Positions 32,376 to 41,481 of a DNA stretch of 64,000 bases are shown piece after piece. Positions within the stretch are counted from its first letter, which is position 1. Every line of letters starts with the position of its first letter. The DNA lies in NCBI GenBank assembly GCA_009917455.1, contig QZDS01000021.1, forward strand, positions 1 to 64,000. The letters are read 5' to 3'. The stretch comes from a bacterium 1xD8-48 (GTDB taxonomy: Bacteria > Bacillota > Clostridia > Lachnospirales > Lachnospiraceae). Below the pieces are notes generated by a model, which worked only from the letters and a program-made list of their open reading frames with translations, did no database searches and was not told the DNA's origin. The translations under genes and the position numbers were made by a program.

Positions 32376-34790
32376 TCAAACCGTCCCCGAGAATTTCACC
32401 TCATCTTCCTCCAGACCAATCACCGTATCCTGTCCCTGGATTTCCATGGATGCTCCGTCAATCCCGCTTAAACGCTGCCCCACAAGCCGTACCCGGCAGC
32501 CCTTGCCGCCGCTTACCCGGCCTTTGATTTCCGTTCCCTCTCTTTCAAAAACAGCCTTCACAATTTCCTCGTTATCCTGATAAACAGTCGTCTCCGCCTT
32601 TGACAGCAGGAAGAATACCCTAAGCTCCAGATTGCCCCTGAAACTGTAATCTGCCGCTCCCGCAGAAGCCTTTCCACTGCCCTCCGTGCTGCTTTGCAGG
32701 CCGCCGTGTTCCTCCGGGCTGATGTCCGCCCCTTTGCTGCCCTCCTCCGCACAAGTCCCTGTTGCCACCACGCTGTCCGCCCGGGCCCAGAGGGGAATCG
32801 ACAGATAATCATAGTGCTCCGTGCGCCATACGCCGCCCTCTGCAATTGCGCCGGTGAGATAATTCACCCAGATACCCTCGGGCAGATAGTAATTCGCCAT
32901 ACCTTCCTCATCGAAAACAGGCGCGACCATTAAATTATCCCCGAGCATGTACTGCTTATCCAGATAACGGCAGTTAAAATCATCCTCAAACTCCAGCGCC
33001 ATGCTCCGCATCACGGGAATTCCGGTGCGGGAGGTCTCAACCGCGCTACTGTACAGGTAAGGCAGGAGCGACAGCTTCAGCTTTGTAAAAAATCTCAGCA
33101 CATCAACCGCTTCCTCGTCATACACCCAGGGCACCCTGTAAGAGGTGCTTCCATGGAGACGGCTGTGGGAGGATAAAAGGCCGAATGCCGACCATCTCTT
33201 ATACACGTCCGGCGTGGATGTACTCTCAAAGCCTCCGATGTCGTGGCTCCAGAAACCGAACCCGCTGCTGGTCAGGGACAGGCCGCCCCGCAGGCTCTCC
33301 GCCATGGAGCTGTACTCCGACCAGCAGTCGCCGCCCCAGTGTACCGGGAATTTCTGTCCCCCGGCAGTTGCGGAGCGGGCAAACAGTACCGCCTCGCCCT
33401 TGCCCCGTTTTTTCTCCAGAAGCTCATAAACCGCTTTATTATAAAGATAAGTATAATAGTTATGCATTTTTACCGGGTCGGCCCCGTTTGCGTACACCAC
33501 GTCCGTGGGAATCCTCTCGCCAAAATCCGTTTTGAAGCAGTCGACGCCCATGTCCAGCAGCATTGCCAGCTTGTCCTGATACCACCTGACCGCCTCAGGA
33601 TTGGTGAAATCCACAATGGCAAGGCCGGGCTGCCACATATCCCACTGCCACACGTCCCCATTCGGTCTTTTCAGGAAATACCCCTTTTCTGCGCCCTCGT
33701 CAAAGAGGGCGGATTCCTGCCCGATATAGGAATTAATCCAGACGCAGATTTTGACGCCTTTTTCCTTAATCCGTTTCAGCATACCCGCCGGGTCGGGAAA
33801 TACCCGCTTGTCCCAGATAAAGTCCGTCCAGTGGAACTCCCGCATCCAGCAGCAGTCAAAATGAAAGACCGACAGAGGAATGCCCCGTTCAAACATGCCA
33901 TCAATAAAGCTCATCACCGTCTTTTCATCATAATCCGTGGTAAAGGAAGTGGACAGCCACAGCCCGAAGGTCCACTGCGGGGGCAGCGCCGGCTTCCCTG
34001 TCAAATCCGTATAGCGAACAAGTACATCCTTCATGGAAGGGCCGTCAATCAGGAAGTAGTCAAGGCTTTCCCCTTCCACGGAAAACGCCGCCCTGCTCAC
34101 CTGTTCCGTCCCGATTTCAAACTCCACCTTCTCAGGATGGTTTACAAACACGCCGTACCCTTTACCTGAAAGATAAAAAGGAATATTTTTGTACGACTGC
34201 TCGGTGCTTGTGCCTCCGTCCTCATTCCAGATAACCACAGACTGTCCGTTTTTGACAAAGGGAGTAAAACGCTCGCCCAACCCGTAAATCAGCTCGTCCA
34301 CGGACAGGCCAAGCTGCTGGCTCATGCGGGCGTTCCCGCCTTTGTCATAAGCCATTCCCGTCCATTTTTCTTTGATATATGCCAAATCACCGGCTCCGCT
34401 TTTCGTTAAGAGCTTACCGTCCCTCTCATAGCGCATGGACCAGTTTTCTGTGTCAATGACAAGGGAAAGCTGTCCACTCCGCACCCGGATAACGCCCGCT
34501 TCTTCTTCCACCGCAAGCCTTCCCGGCTTCGGGAGATTCAGCTCAAACTCCGGCGCTTTTCTCACACCCCCCTTATGGTGATATGTCTGCACCCGAATCA
34601 CCTCAGGCATGGGCGCCGTGATGCGGACCGTGAGGTTAATCCCTCCCAGGGTGTCCCCCTTTTTCTCAATCCGTGCCGTAGGGGCGCACAGCACCAGCTC
34701 GCTTTCTCCTTTTCGCACCTCATACACATGCTTCGGGGAAAAAGCGGCAAATCCCTCTTTCAGCAGCCAGCAGCCGTTATGATATTTCAT
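32376..34790 (-). CDS. GH31 alpha-xylosidase/alpha-glucosidase (YicI-like)
   Basis: 804-residue cytoplasmic enzyme. The catalytic barrel shows the nucleophile Asp422 in CFKTDFGERIP and the acid/base Asp488 in WGGDCWSEYSS; both motifs, and the preceding FHFDCCWMREFHWTDF, are those of YicI-type alpha-xylosidases, so isoprimeverose or related xyloglucan fragments are the likely substrate. An unusual 45-residue insertion rich in E, G and S (about 686-730) interrupts the C-terminal beta-domain. It lies 53 bp after the GH13 gene and is probably co-transcribed. Confidence 0.92.
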   Translation of the reverse strand: MKYHNGCWLLKEGFAAFSPKHVYEVRKGESELVLCAPTARIEKKGDTLGGINLTVRITAPMPEVIRVQTYHHKGGVRKAPEFELNLPKPGRLAVEEEAGVIRVRSGQLSLVIDTENWSMRYERDGKLLTKSGAGDLAYIKEKWTGMAYDKGGNARMSQQLGLSVDELIYGLGERFTPFVKNGQSVVIWNEDGGTSTEQSYKNIPFYLSGKGYGVFVNHPEKVEFEIGTEQVSRAAFSVEGESLDYFLIDGPSMKDVLVRYTDLTGKPALPPQWTFGLWLSTSFTTDYDEKTVMSFIDGMFERGIPLSVFHFDCCWMREFHWTDFIWDKRVFPDPAGMLKRIKEKGVKICVWINSYIGQESALFDEGAEKGYFLKRPNGDVWQWDMWQPGLAIVDFTNPEAVRWYQDKLAMLLDMGVDCFKTDFGERIPTDVVYANGADPVKMHNYYTYLYNKAVYELLEKKRGKGEAVLFARSATAGGQKFPVHWGGDCWSEYSSMAESLRGGLSLTSSGFGFWSHDIGGFESTSTPDVYKRWSAFGLLSSHSRLHGSTSYRVPWVYDEEAVDVLRFFTKLKLSLLPYLYSSAVETSRTGIPVMRSMALEFEDDFNCRYLDKQYMLGDNLMVAPVFDEEGMANYYLPEGIWVNYLTGAIAEGGVWRTEHYDYLSIPLWARADSVVATGTCAEEGSKGADISPEEHGGLQSSTEGSGKASAGAADYSFRGNLELRVFFLLSKAETTVYQDNEEIVKAVFEREGTEIKGRVSGGKGCRVRLVGQRLSGIDGASMEIQGQDTVIGLEEDEVKFSGTV

Positions 34791-34833
34791 CTGTTCTTTC
34801 TCCTGTTCTTTCTAAGTCCTTCAGCCATTCTCC

Positions 34834-34922
34834 CGGTACACCTTTATCTAAATCGATTTTCGGCAGCCAGACGTATGCGGTCGAAAATCGATTTGTGCGC
34901 TGCACGAATGTCTGCTGTTTTT
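34834..34922. repeat. interspersed hairpin repeat, copy A
   Basis: A ~90-bp element related to two copies at 54005-54212. Its core is a perfect 13-bp inverted repeat (34850-34862 and 34882-34894) around a 19-nt loop, followed by GTGCGCTGCACG and TGCTGTTTTT. It covers the last ~25 codons of the GH13 gene and the gap to GH31. All three copies lie in the same orientation, and local genes are transcribed on the minus strand. Confidence 0.75.
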
Positions 34923-36985
34923 AATTTTTTATATTTCAGCACCATCGCCGAGGTTGGCGGCAGCACAATTTTCAGTATCCCCGCTTCTATCGGAAAGCTC
35001 TCCGTCTCCGTGGTATATCCGTCCGCCGTGGTGATCATCAGCCGTTCCATACTGCATTCCCCCGGGATACCTAATGGCCAGACGGACACCTGTCTTTCCA
35101 CCTCATAGGCATTATTGTTGATTACCACCGCCACGGCTTCTTTTCTGTTGAAACGTCCGTACCCCAAAATATTGTAGTCGTAGGTGATATATTTCAGGGA
35201 GCCTGTCAGGATTTCCGGGTTTTCTTTATGAATACGAATCATGTCCCGGTGGAACTCTATCATTTCCTTATCCTCGTGTCCCCAGGGATAGGTGCGCCGG
35301 TTATCCGGGTCGGTAAAACCGCATACGCCCGCCTCGTCGCCGTAATAAATAGCCGGCGCTCCCGGCCAGGTCATCTGTATCACCACCGCCTCCCGCATCA
35401 CCGCTTTATTTATATGCTCATTGGCTGCCTGCGGGCCTAAGGTACTGGTTCGCCCTACCTTCTTATTTGTCCTTGTTAAAAACCGGGAATGGTCGTGATT
35501 GGAAAGCTCGTTCATGGCAATCTGCAAAGACGGCGTGGTAAAGTTTGCCAGATAATAACGCATGGCTCCCATAAAACTGCTCACGTTACCATCCAAATCT
35601 TCTCTGTAATCGTCGCTGTGCTTCTGCATTCCCGTAAGGAACCAGGTGACAGGCTCCATAAACGCGTCATAATTCATTACAGAATCCCATTCCCTGCCAT
35701 TCAGCCAGCTTCTTGGGCTTCCGTAATGTTCCGCTATGACTATGGCGTCGGGATTTGCTTCCCTTACCGCTCTACGGAATTTCCTCCAGAACTCATGGTT
35801 CCCCTCCGCGCTGTATCCCACATCCGCCGCCACATCCAACCGCCAGCCGTCGGCATTATAGGGCGGAGACACCCACTTCGCGGCAACTCTCATAATATAA
35901 TCCGTCAGCTCTCTGGAATTTTCATAGTTTAACTTGGGCAGAGTATCGTGTCCCCACCAGCCCTCATAACCGCTGTTATAGGGCCACGCGCTTTCATCAG
36001 AAAATTTAAAATATTTGTGATAGGGGCTCTCCTTTTCCACATACGCCCCCTTCTCATATCCGGGAGCATTCTCGTAAATCCGTTCCCTGTCCATCCATTT
36101 ATTAAAGGAACCGCAATGATTGAAAACTCCGTCCAGAATCACACGAATTCCTCTCTTATGCGCTTCCGCCACCAGCTCTGCAAAAAGCTTATTACTTGCC
36201 TCCAGGTTTTTCTTATTGGTAACCCTGTCGATATAGCGGGTAGCAAATCGGTTTTCATGCTGGTCCTCTCTTAATAGTTCGCCTTCGTCGCTCACCAGCT
36301 TCCCGAAATGCGGGTCAATATTGTCATAATCCTGAATGTCATATTTGTGATTGGAGGGCGAAACAAAAAGCGGGTTAAAATAAATCACATCCACGCCAAG
36401 TTCTTCCAGATAATCCATCTTTTCCAGAACTCCCTGCAAATCGCCTCCGTAGAATTCCCGCACTCCCATAGCCGCAGGATATTTATTCCAGTCCTCCACC
36501 CGCTCCGTCTTTCCGTTTATATATTCATACTCTGAAGTAAGCACGTCGTTTGAAACATCGCCGTTATAAAAGCGGTCCACATAAATCTGATACATCACCG
36601 CTCCCTTTGCCCAGGCCGGCGTCCTGAAACCCGGAATTACCCGAAACGCATATTCGGGATTTGCCTCCGTTCCCATTCCTCCCGCATCAAAAATATATTT
36701 CTCCTTTCCTAAATGAATCTCAAAATGGTACGAAAATTCTTCTTTTTCCACCTCCGCCTCACATGCATAGTAATCAAACCACTCGTCACTGCTTTCTTTT
36801 TCCATAAAATACCGAGTCCCGTAATTCACCATGTATACACTGTCGGCTCCGTCCCGCGCCGTGCGGAATCTGATGGTCACCTGCGAATAAGGATTCGGCT
36901 CTGACGGAGAAAAATAATCCTCCGTCGTGTCGGCAAACAATGCCTCCTCGTTGATTTCCAGTCGTCTGTTTTCTTCTGTCTGCAT
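34844..36985 (-). CDS. GH13 alpha-amylase-family enzyme (neopullulanase/maltogenic type)
   Basis: 713 residues without signal peptide. An N-terminal beta-domain (about 10-125) precedes the barrel. Conserved regions: GGDLQGVLEKMDYLEELGVD, VILDGVFNHCG (region I), GWRLDVAADV (region II, nucleophile Asp), IVIAEHYG (region III, acid/base Glu), SNHDHSRF (region IV). This layout fits cyclomaltodextrinase/neopullulanase enzymes acting on imported maltodextrins. The ATG at 36985 has GGGAG seven bases upstream. The last ~25 residues (after KLKTAD) are encoded by the interspersed repeat and probably replaced the original tail. Confidence 0.9.
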   Translation of the reverse strand: MQTEENRRLEINEEALFADTTEDYFSPSEPNPYSQVTIRFRTARDGADSVYMVNYGTRYFMEKESSDEWFDYYACEAEVEKEEFSYHFEIHLGKEKYIFDAGGMGTEANPEYAFRVIPGFRTPAWAKGAVMYQIYVDRFYNGDVSNDVLTSEYEYINGKTERVEDWNKYPAAMGVREFYGGDLQGVLEKMDYLEELGVDVIYFNPLFVSPSNHKYDIQDYDNIDPHFGKLVSDEGELLREDQHENRFATRYIDRVTNKKNLEASNKLFAELVAEAHKRGIRVILDGVFNHCGSFNKWMDRERIYENAPGYEKGAYVEKESPYHKYFKFSDESAWPYNSGYEGWWGHDTLPKLNYENSRELTDYIMRVAAKWVSPPYNADGWRLDVAADVGYSAEGNHEFWRKFRRAVREANPDAIVIAEHYGSPRSWLNGREWDSVMNYDAFMEPVTWFLTGMQKHSDDYREDLDGNVSSFMGAMRYYLANFTTPSLQIAMNELSNHDHSRFLTRTNKKVGRTSTLGPQAANEHINKAVMREAVVIQMTWPGAPAIYYGDEAGVCGFTDPDNRRTYPWGHEDKEMIEFHRDMIRIHKENPEILTGSLKYITYDYNILGYGRFNRKEAVAVVINNNAYEVERQVSVWPLGIPGECSMERLMITTADGYTTETESFPIEAGILKIVLPPTSAMVLKYKKLKTADIRAAHKSIFDRIRLAAENRFR

Positions 36986-37000
36986 CAATAGTCTCCCCAT

Positions 37001-37442
37001 TTCGTTAACATACGGCCATTGTCATATTTTCACCAGGCTTATAGAGTCATACTTTGTCATTATACTATACATGTTTTATTATTTACATACTTTTTTTGAA
37101 TTTTATATCTGCCGCGGCATGTCCCTGCTTCTGTCTGCCGGCCGGATGACAGGAAAAGTTCCGAATGTATGTTCTTAAAAATGGGCGGTAAAAAAGACAG
37201 TAACAAGTTACTGTCCTTTTTAGAGAAGGTATTTCTTTCTTATGGGGTATAGCAAAAAACTATATAATGTATTGGGGGGTTACGAGTATTATAATAGCAC
37301 AACCCCTATTTTACGTAAATACTCACGATTCACAAATATCACAATTTTCACTGTTCGTTTTTGTACATTTCGCACATACGATTTTTATATCCTCTCGTCC
37401 AATATTTACTTTCTGCATAAGCAACCTGAAATCAGGAGCTTT
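37001..37442. other. 440-bp gene-free stretch before ftsH end
   Basis: AT-rich spacer that holds the GH13 promoter region (a minus-strand AGTATAATG near 37065), one hairpin terminator, and otherwise no gene. A long plus-strand frame starting at 37242 overlaps ftsH antisense and is not supported. Confidence 0.5.
37196..37220. terminator. terminator downstream of ftsH
   Basis: GACAGTAAC / GTTACTGTC arms with a tight 4-nt effective loop, with T-runs on both strands (TTTTTT on minus, CTTTTT on plus). It lies about 220 bp after the ftsH stop. Confidence 0.65.
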
Positions 37443-39284
37443 TTACGAGGAATAGAAAGCCTCAGGCGACCTGTCGTCCCTCCTGACAAACAGTTTTTCA
37501 AATTCTTCCCTGCCAATTTTTTCCTTCTCAAGAAGAAGGTCTGCACAGCCATGAAGCACGTCGGAATTTTCCAGGATAATTGCCTTTGCCTTTGCATAAC
37601 ACTCGTCGATGATTCTTCTCACTTCCCTGTCAATCTCCCCGGCAATCAGCTCGCTGTGGCTCTTGGCATGGGCAAGATCCCTTCCGATGAATACCTCGTC
37701 GTCGTCGCTGCCGTAATTGATGACGCCGATGTTTTCGGACATTCCATACCTGGTCACCATATCCCTTGCCGCCTTGGTGGCCTTCTTGATATCGCTGGAG
37801 GCTCCTGTGGTGATATCCCCGAAAATAATCTCCTCCGCAATCCGCCCGCCCAGAGATACCATAATATCCTGCAGCATGGTTCCTTTAGTGATAAACATTT
37901 CATCATTTTCGGGAAGGGGCATGGTATAGCCTGCCGCGCCAAGCCCTGTGGGGATGATGGATACCGTGTAGACCGGTCCCACATCAGGAAGGACATGGAA
38001 TAAAATCGCATGGCCGGCCTCATGGTAAGCGGTGATTTTCTTTTCCTTATCTGTAATAATCCGGCTCTTTTTCTCAGAACCGATTCCCACCTTGATAAAC
38101 GCCTTTTTGATATCCTCCTGAACGACATAGGCCCGGTTTTCCTTGGCCGCCACAATGGAAGCCTCGTTTAAGAGATTCTCCAAATCCGCCCCGGTAAAAC
38201 CCGCCGTGGTCTGGGCAATCTGCTTTAAGTCCACATCCTCGGCTAAGGGCTTGTTTTTCGCGTGTACCTTGAGAATGTCCTCTCTGCCGCCCACATCGGG
38301 ACGGTTCACGCTGATTTTCCTGTCAAAGCGTCCGGGACGTAAGATAGCGGGGTCTAAAATGTCCACTCTGTTGGTGGCCGCCATCACAATGATACCTTCA
38401 TTTACGCCGAAGCCGTCCATCTCCACAAGGAGCTGGTTCAGGGTCTGCTCCCTCTCGTCATGGCCGCCGCCCATACCGGTGCCCCGGCGTCTTGCCACAG
38501 CGTCAATCTCGTCTATAAACACAATACAGGGCGCGTGCCTCTTTGCCTCCTCAAACAAATCCCTGACACGGGAGGCGCCCACACCCACGAACATTTCCAC
38601 GAAATCAGAGCCGGAGATACTGAAAAACGGCACCCCCGCCTCTCCGGCAATGGCCTTGGCCAGCAACGTTTTTCCGGTGCCCGGCGCGCCCTCCAAAAGA
38701 ACGCCCTTGGGGATTCTTGCGCCCACCTTCGTAAACTTGGCAGGGTCCCGGAGAAACTCCACGATTTCCTCCAATTCTTCCTTTTCCTCCTTAAGACCCG
38801 CCACGTCTTTTAAGGTAATCTTGCCATCGCCCACGGACAGCTTTGCCCGGCTCTTGCCGAAGTTCATCATCTTATTACTGCCGCCTGCATTCTGGCTGTT
38901 CATCATCACAAAGAAGAATACCATAACGACGATGGCCAGAAGCACCGGAAACACGCTTGTGAGGAACCAGCTTTCCTCCTCCACTTTCTCAACTTCCGGA
39001 TTTATCCCGTGGGAAATCAGGATCTGTTCGATTTCTGTTACGTCCGTAACATACAATGTCCTGCTTGCACCGCTGTTCAAAATGAAATCCACCTCGCCGG
39101 TAGGCGTTTCCCGGCTGGGGGTGATATTTGCATATGCAATATTGTCATTCTCCAAATCATGCATCAGTTCCCCTCTGGTATAATCCGCCTGGCCGTTGTC
39201 CAGAAAATTGGGGATAATCAGCAGCGCCATCAAAAGCAGCACCAGTATAAAATATGCATTAAATCCTTTACTTCTGTTATTCAA
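37443..39284 (-). CDS. ftsH: ATP-dependent zinc metalloprotease FtsH
   Basis: 613 residues: two N-terminal membrane helices (about 10-28 and 108-126) with an extracellular loop between, AAA+ domain (Walker A GAPGTGKT, Walker [10 protein letters not shown], arginine fingers in LRPGRFDR), then an M41 protease domain with HEAGH. It degrades misfolded membrane proteins and regulators, including sporulation factors in Bacillus. It is the last gene of the tilS-hpt-ftsH run, 15 bp after hpt, as in other Firmicutes. Confidence 0.97.
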   Translation of the reverse strand: MNNRSKGFNAYFILVLLLMALLIIPNFLDNGQADYTRGELMHDLENDNIAYANITPSRETPTGEVDFILNSGASRTLYVTDVTEIEQILISHGINPEVEKVEEESWFLTSVFPVLLAIVVMVFFFVMMNSQNAGGSNKMMNFGKSRAKLSVGDGKITLKDVAGLKEEKEELEEIVEFLRDPAKFTKVGARIPKGVLLEGAPGTGKTLLAKAIAGEAGVPFFSISGSDFVEMFVGVGASRVRDLFEEAKRHAPCIVFIDEIDAVARRRGTGMGGGHDEREQTLNQLLVEMDGFGVNEGIIVMAATNRVDILDPAILRPGRFDRKISVNRPDVGGREDILKVHAKNKPLAEDVDLKQIAQTTAGFTGADLENLLNEASIVAAKENRAYVVQEDIKKAFIKVGIGSEKKSRIITDKEKKITAYHEAGHAILFHVLPDVGPVYTVSIIPTGLGAAGYTMPLPENDEMFITKGTMLQDIMVSLGGRIAEEIIFGDITTGASSDIKKATKAARDMVTRYGMSENIGVINYGSDDDEVFIGRDLAHAKSHSELIAGEIDREVRRIIDECYAKAKAIILENSDVLHGCADLLLEKEKIGREEFEKLFVRRDDRSPEAFYSS

Positions 39285-39299
39285 TCCATTTACCTCTAC

Positions 39300-39821
39300 T
39301 TAAAATTCTACTGTTCCAATATAAGGAAGATTTCTGTATTTCTGGTCATAGTCAAGACCATAGCCCACAATAAATTTGTCCGGAATCACAAACCCTGTGT
39401 AATCCACCGGGACCTCCACCTCTCTTCTGTCCGGCTTGTCAAGAAGAGTACAGAGCTTAAGACTTGCCGGCTCCCGCCCTTTAAGCATTTCAAGCAGATA
39501 GCTTAAGGTATGTCCGGTATCCACAATATCCTCCACAACAATTACATCCTTGCCCGCTAAAGGCGCATCCAAATCCTTTACAATCTTCACCACGCCGCTG
39601 GATTTTGTTTCGCTTCCATAGCTTGATACGGACATAAAATCCAGATACACCGGAACCGTGATTCTTTTTGCAAGCTCGCACATAAAGAAGCTCCCGCCCT
39701 TAAGCACGCAAATCAGATGAACCTCTCTGCCGGCGTAATCCCTGCTTATCTGTTCGCCCATCTGTCTGATTCTGGCGTCCACTTCCTCCTCTGAAAACAG
39801 CACATTAATCTTTTCAGCCAT
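39300..39821 (-). CDS. hpt: hypoxanthine phosphoribosyltransferase
   Basis: 173 residues. The PRPP-binding motif VVEDIVDTGHTL (about 98-109) and the early flexible-loop region SSYGSETKSSG identify a purine salvage enzyme converting hypoxanthine or guanine to IMP or GMP. ATG at 39821 chosen for AAAGGAG eight bases upstream; a longer upstream frame lacks family similarity. In Bacillus the homologue also contacts TilS and FtsH as a regulator. Confidence 0.95.
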   Translation of the reverse strand: MAEKINVLFSEEEVDARIRQMGEQISRDYAGREVHLICVLKGGSFFMCELAKRITVPVYLDFMSVSSYGSETKSSGVVKIVKDLDAPLAGKDVIVVEDIVDTGHTLSYLLEMLKGREPASLKLCTLLDKPDRREVEVPVDYTGFVIPDKFIVGYGLDYDQKYRNLPYIGTVEF

Positions 39822-39910
39822 CCTGATGACTCCTTTCCTTCTGCGGGGCGCTTCCATCCACAGGCAGCCCTGGCTGCCGCATGAAGCCCCTCCGCCTTTC
39901 ACTATAGTTC

Positions 39911-41431
39911 TTATATATTTTTATCTGTAACCGACACCTGTAAAATTCTTTCTGTACCTTCTGAAATCTTATAATATTCGCTTATCCGCCGTCCCGGCAC
40001 CCACAGAATATGGGAACCTTCCGCAAGCACAAAGCAGGCGTCCCGCTCCTTCGCCGGAATCTTCTCGTTGACGAAGTAATCCTGCAGCGACTTACGATTC
40101 ATTTTACTGTTAATCGTCAGATAATCGCCTTTCCGTCTGTGCCTGAACACCACAGACGAAGTTATTTTATCATAATCAAACCATTTCGTATATGTTTTTT
40201 CTGGAATATTTTGAGATTCCGGGGCAAATTCCCCCGTCCCTGGCCCAAATGCCTCCTTCCGCTCAAATACCGTACATTCCACCGGCCCGAATCCCGGTAT
40301 CTCCACTTTGACCGAAGCGGCGTCACGCAATCTCCCGCCTGCCGTCACCGCAGCAGAAGTTTCGTCTGACGGCGTACTTCCGGCAGGAACCGCCACTTCG
40401 TATTCCCCGGCCTCCTCCCCGTGCGCAGGCATCCCGGTCTCCGTCTCCCTGCCGTGTTCCCTCTTTTGTATCATTCCCCAATCATATTCTTTATAGACCA
40501 AAAGTCCGTAAGGAAGATGCGCCTGCCTGTTTCCGTTCCCCGCAAAAATCTTTTCCGCGCTGTCTATATGGGTCGATGTAATATCCTTCCGGCTGCCTGC
40601 CGCCTGCGCCACACATTCAAGAAGAATCCGCCCCCGAAGATATTCATCCTCCTTAAGGAACGCCGGGAGATTTACCCTGACGCCTTTTCCGTTACCAGCC
40701 GGCGCCGTACATCTTGCCATGGCTGCTTTCGTCTGTCTTGTGATATACGCCTCCGCCTCCATCATCTGCCCTGCGGCCTGGCTTATATGGGCAGCCGCCC
40801 CCCGGCAGATCTCCCGCTCTGCATAAGGAAGAATGTGGCGCCTGATTTTGTTTCTGGTATAAACATCCTTCTCGTTGGTGCTGTCCGTGCAAAAGGAAAT
40901 GTCCCTTTCCCTCAGCCAGTTCTCTATCTCCTCCCTTTTAAGGCACAGCAGCGGACGAATCACTCTTCCGTTCACTGGACGAATCCCGCAAAGCCCCGAA
41001 AGCCCCGTGCCCCGGAAAAGATGGAACAGCACCGTCTCCGCCCTGTCGTTGCTGTTGTGGGCGACCGCAATCCTGCCCGCATCTCCGCCAAGAACCTTTT
41101 CAAAGGACTGATAGCGGATATATCTTCCCTCCTCCTCCTCGGAACGGCCATGAGCCTTTGCCTGCGCCCTCACGTTCGTCTCCACCAGAAAAAAGGGAAT
41201 CCCCAGCCTTTCACAGAGCGCCCTAACATAAGCCGCATCCTCCGAAGCGTCCTGACGGATGCCGTGGTTTATGTGAACCACTTTTACCGAAAAAGGAATC
41301 TTCTTCTGCAATTCCAGCAACACAAAAAGGAGGCAAACAGAATCTGCGCCCCCTGAAACTCCCGCCGCTATGGTATCGCCCGGCTCAATCATGCGGTACT
41401 TTTCGACATATTTCAGTACTTTATTTATCAT
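39911..41431 (-). CDS. tilS: tRNA(Ile)-lysidine synthase
   Basis: 506 residues. PP-loop SGGADSVCLL (about 30-39) within AAGVSGGADSV, plus HINHGIRQDASEDAAYV and a C-terminal domain RRKGDYLTINSKMNRKSLQDYFVNEKIP. It converts C34 of tRNA-Ile(CAU) to lysidine, an essential step for AUA decoding. Longer than the usual ~460, mainly because of a low-complexity E/G-rich insert (about 345-395). The start is ATG at 41431, without any RBS, 10 bp after a consensus -10; see the promoter entry. Confidence 0.95.
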   Translation of the reverse strand: MINKVLKYVEKYRMIEPGDTIAAGVSGGADSVCLLFVLLELQKKIPFSVKVVHINHGIRQDASEDAAYVRALCERLGIPFFLVETNVRAQAKAHGRSEEEEGRYIRYQSFEKVLGGDAGRIAVAHNSNDRAETVLFHLFRGTGLSGLCGIRPVNGRVIRPLLCLKREEIENWLRERDISFCTDSTNEKDVYTRNKIRRHILPYAEREICRGAAAHISQAAGQMMEAEAYITRQTKAAMARCTAPAGNGKGVRVNLPAFLKEDEYLRGRILLECVAQAAGSRKDITSTHIDSAEKIFAGNGNRQAHLPYGLLVYKEYDWGMIQKREHGRETETGMPAHGEEAGEYEVAVPAGSTPSDETSAAVTAGGRLRDAASVKVEIPGFGPVECTVFERKEAFGPGTGEFAPESQNIPEKTYTKWFDYDKITSSVVFRHRRKGDYLTINSKMNRKSLQDYFVNEKIPAKERDACFVLAEGSHILWVPGRRISEYYKISEGTERILQVSVTDKNI

Positions 41432-41440
41432 AGTGTCTGC

Positions 41441-41469
41441 ATTATAGCTTAATTTGGGGAGAATGTCAA
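41441..41469 (-). promoter_or_regulatory. consensus promoter positioned for a near-leaderless tilS transcript
   Basis: TTGACA, 17 bp, TATAAT, matching consensus fully, in the 50-bp gap between spoIIE and tilS. The -10 ends nine bases before the tilS ATG, so transcription would begin within about three bases of the start codon. Upstream AAGGAGGAGG lies within the end of spoIIE, 40 bases away, too far to serve this ATG. Confidence 0.7.
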
Positions 41470-41481
41470 AAAAGACGCGCT

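Noticed and set aside
33243-34169. 308-codon open frame on the plus strand
   Set aside because: Antisense to the GH31 catalytic domain, whose motifs are intact; composition of a shadow frame.
37242-38003. 253-codon open frame on the plus strand
   Set aside because: Mostly antisense to ftsH; no RBS and no recognisable domain.
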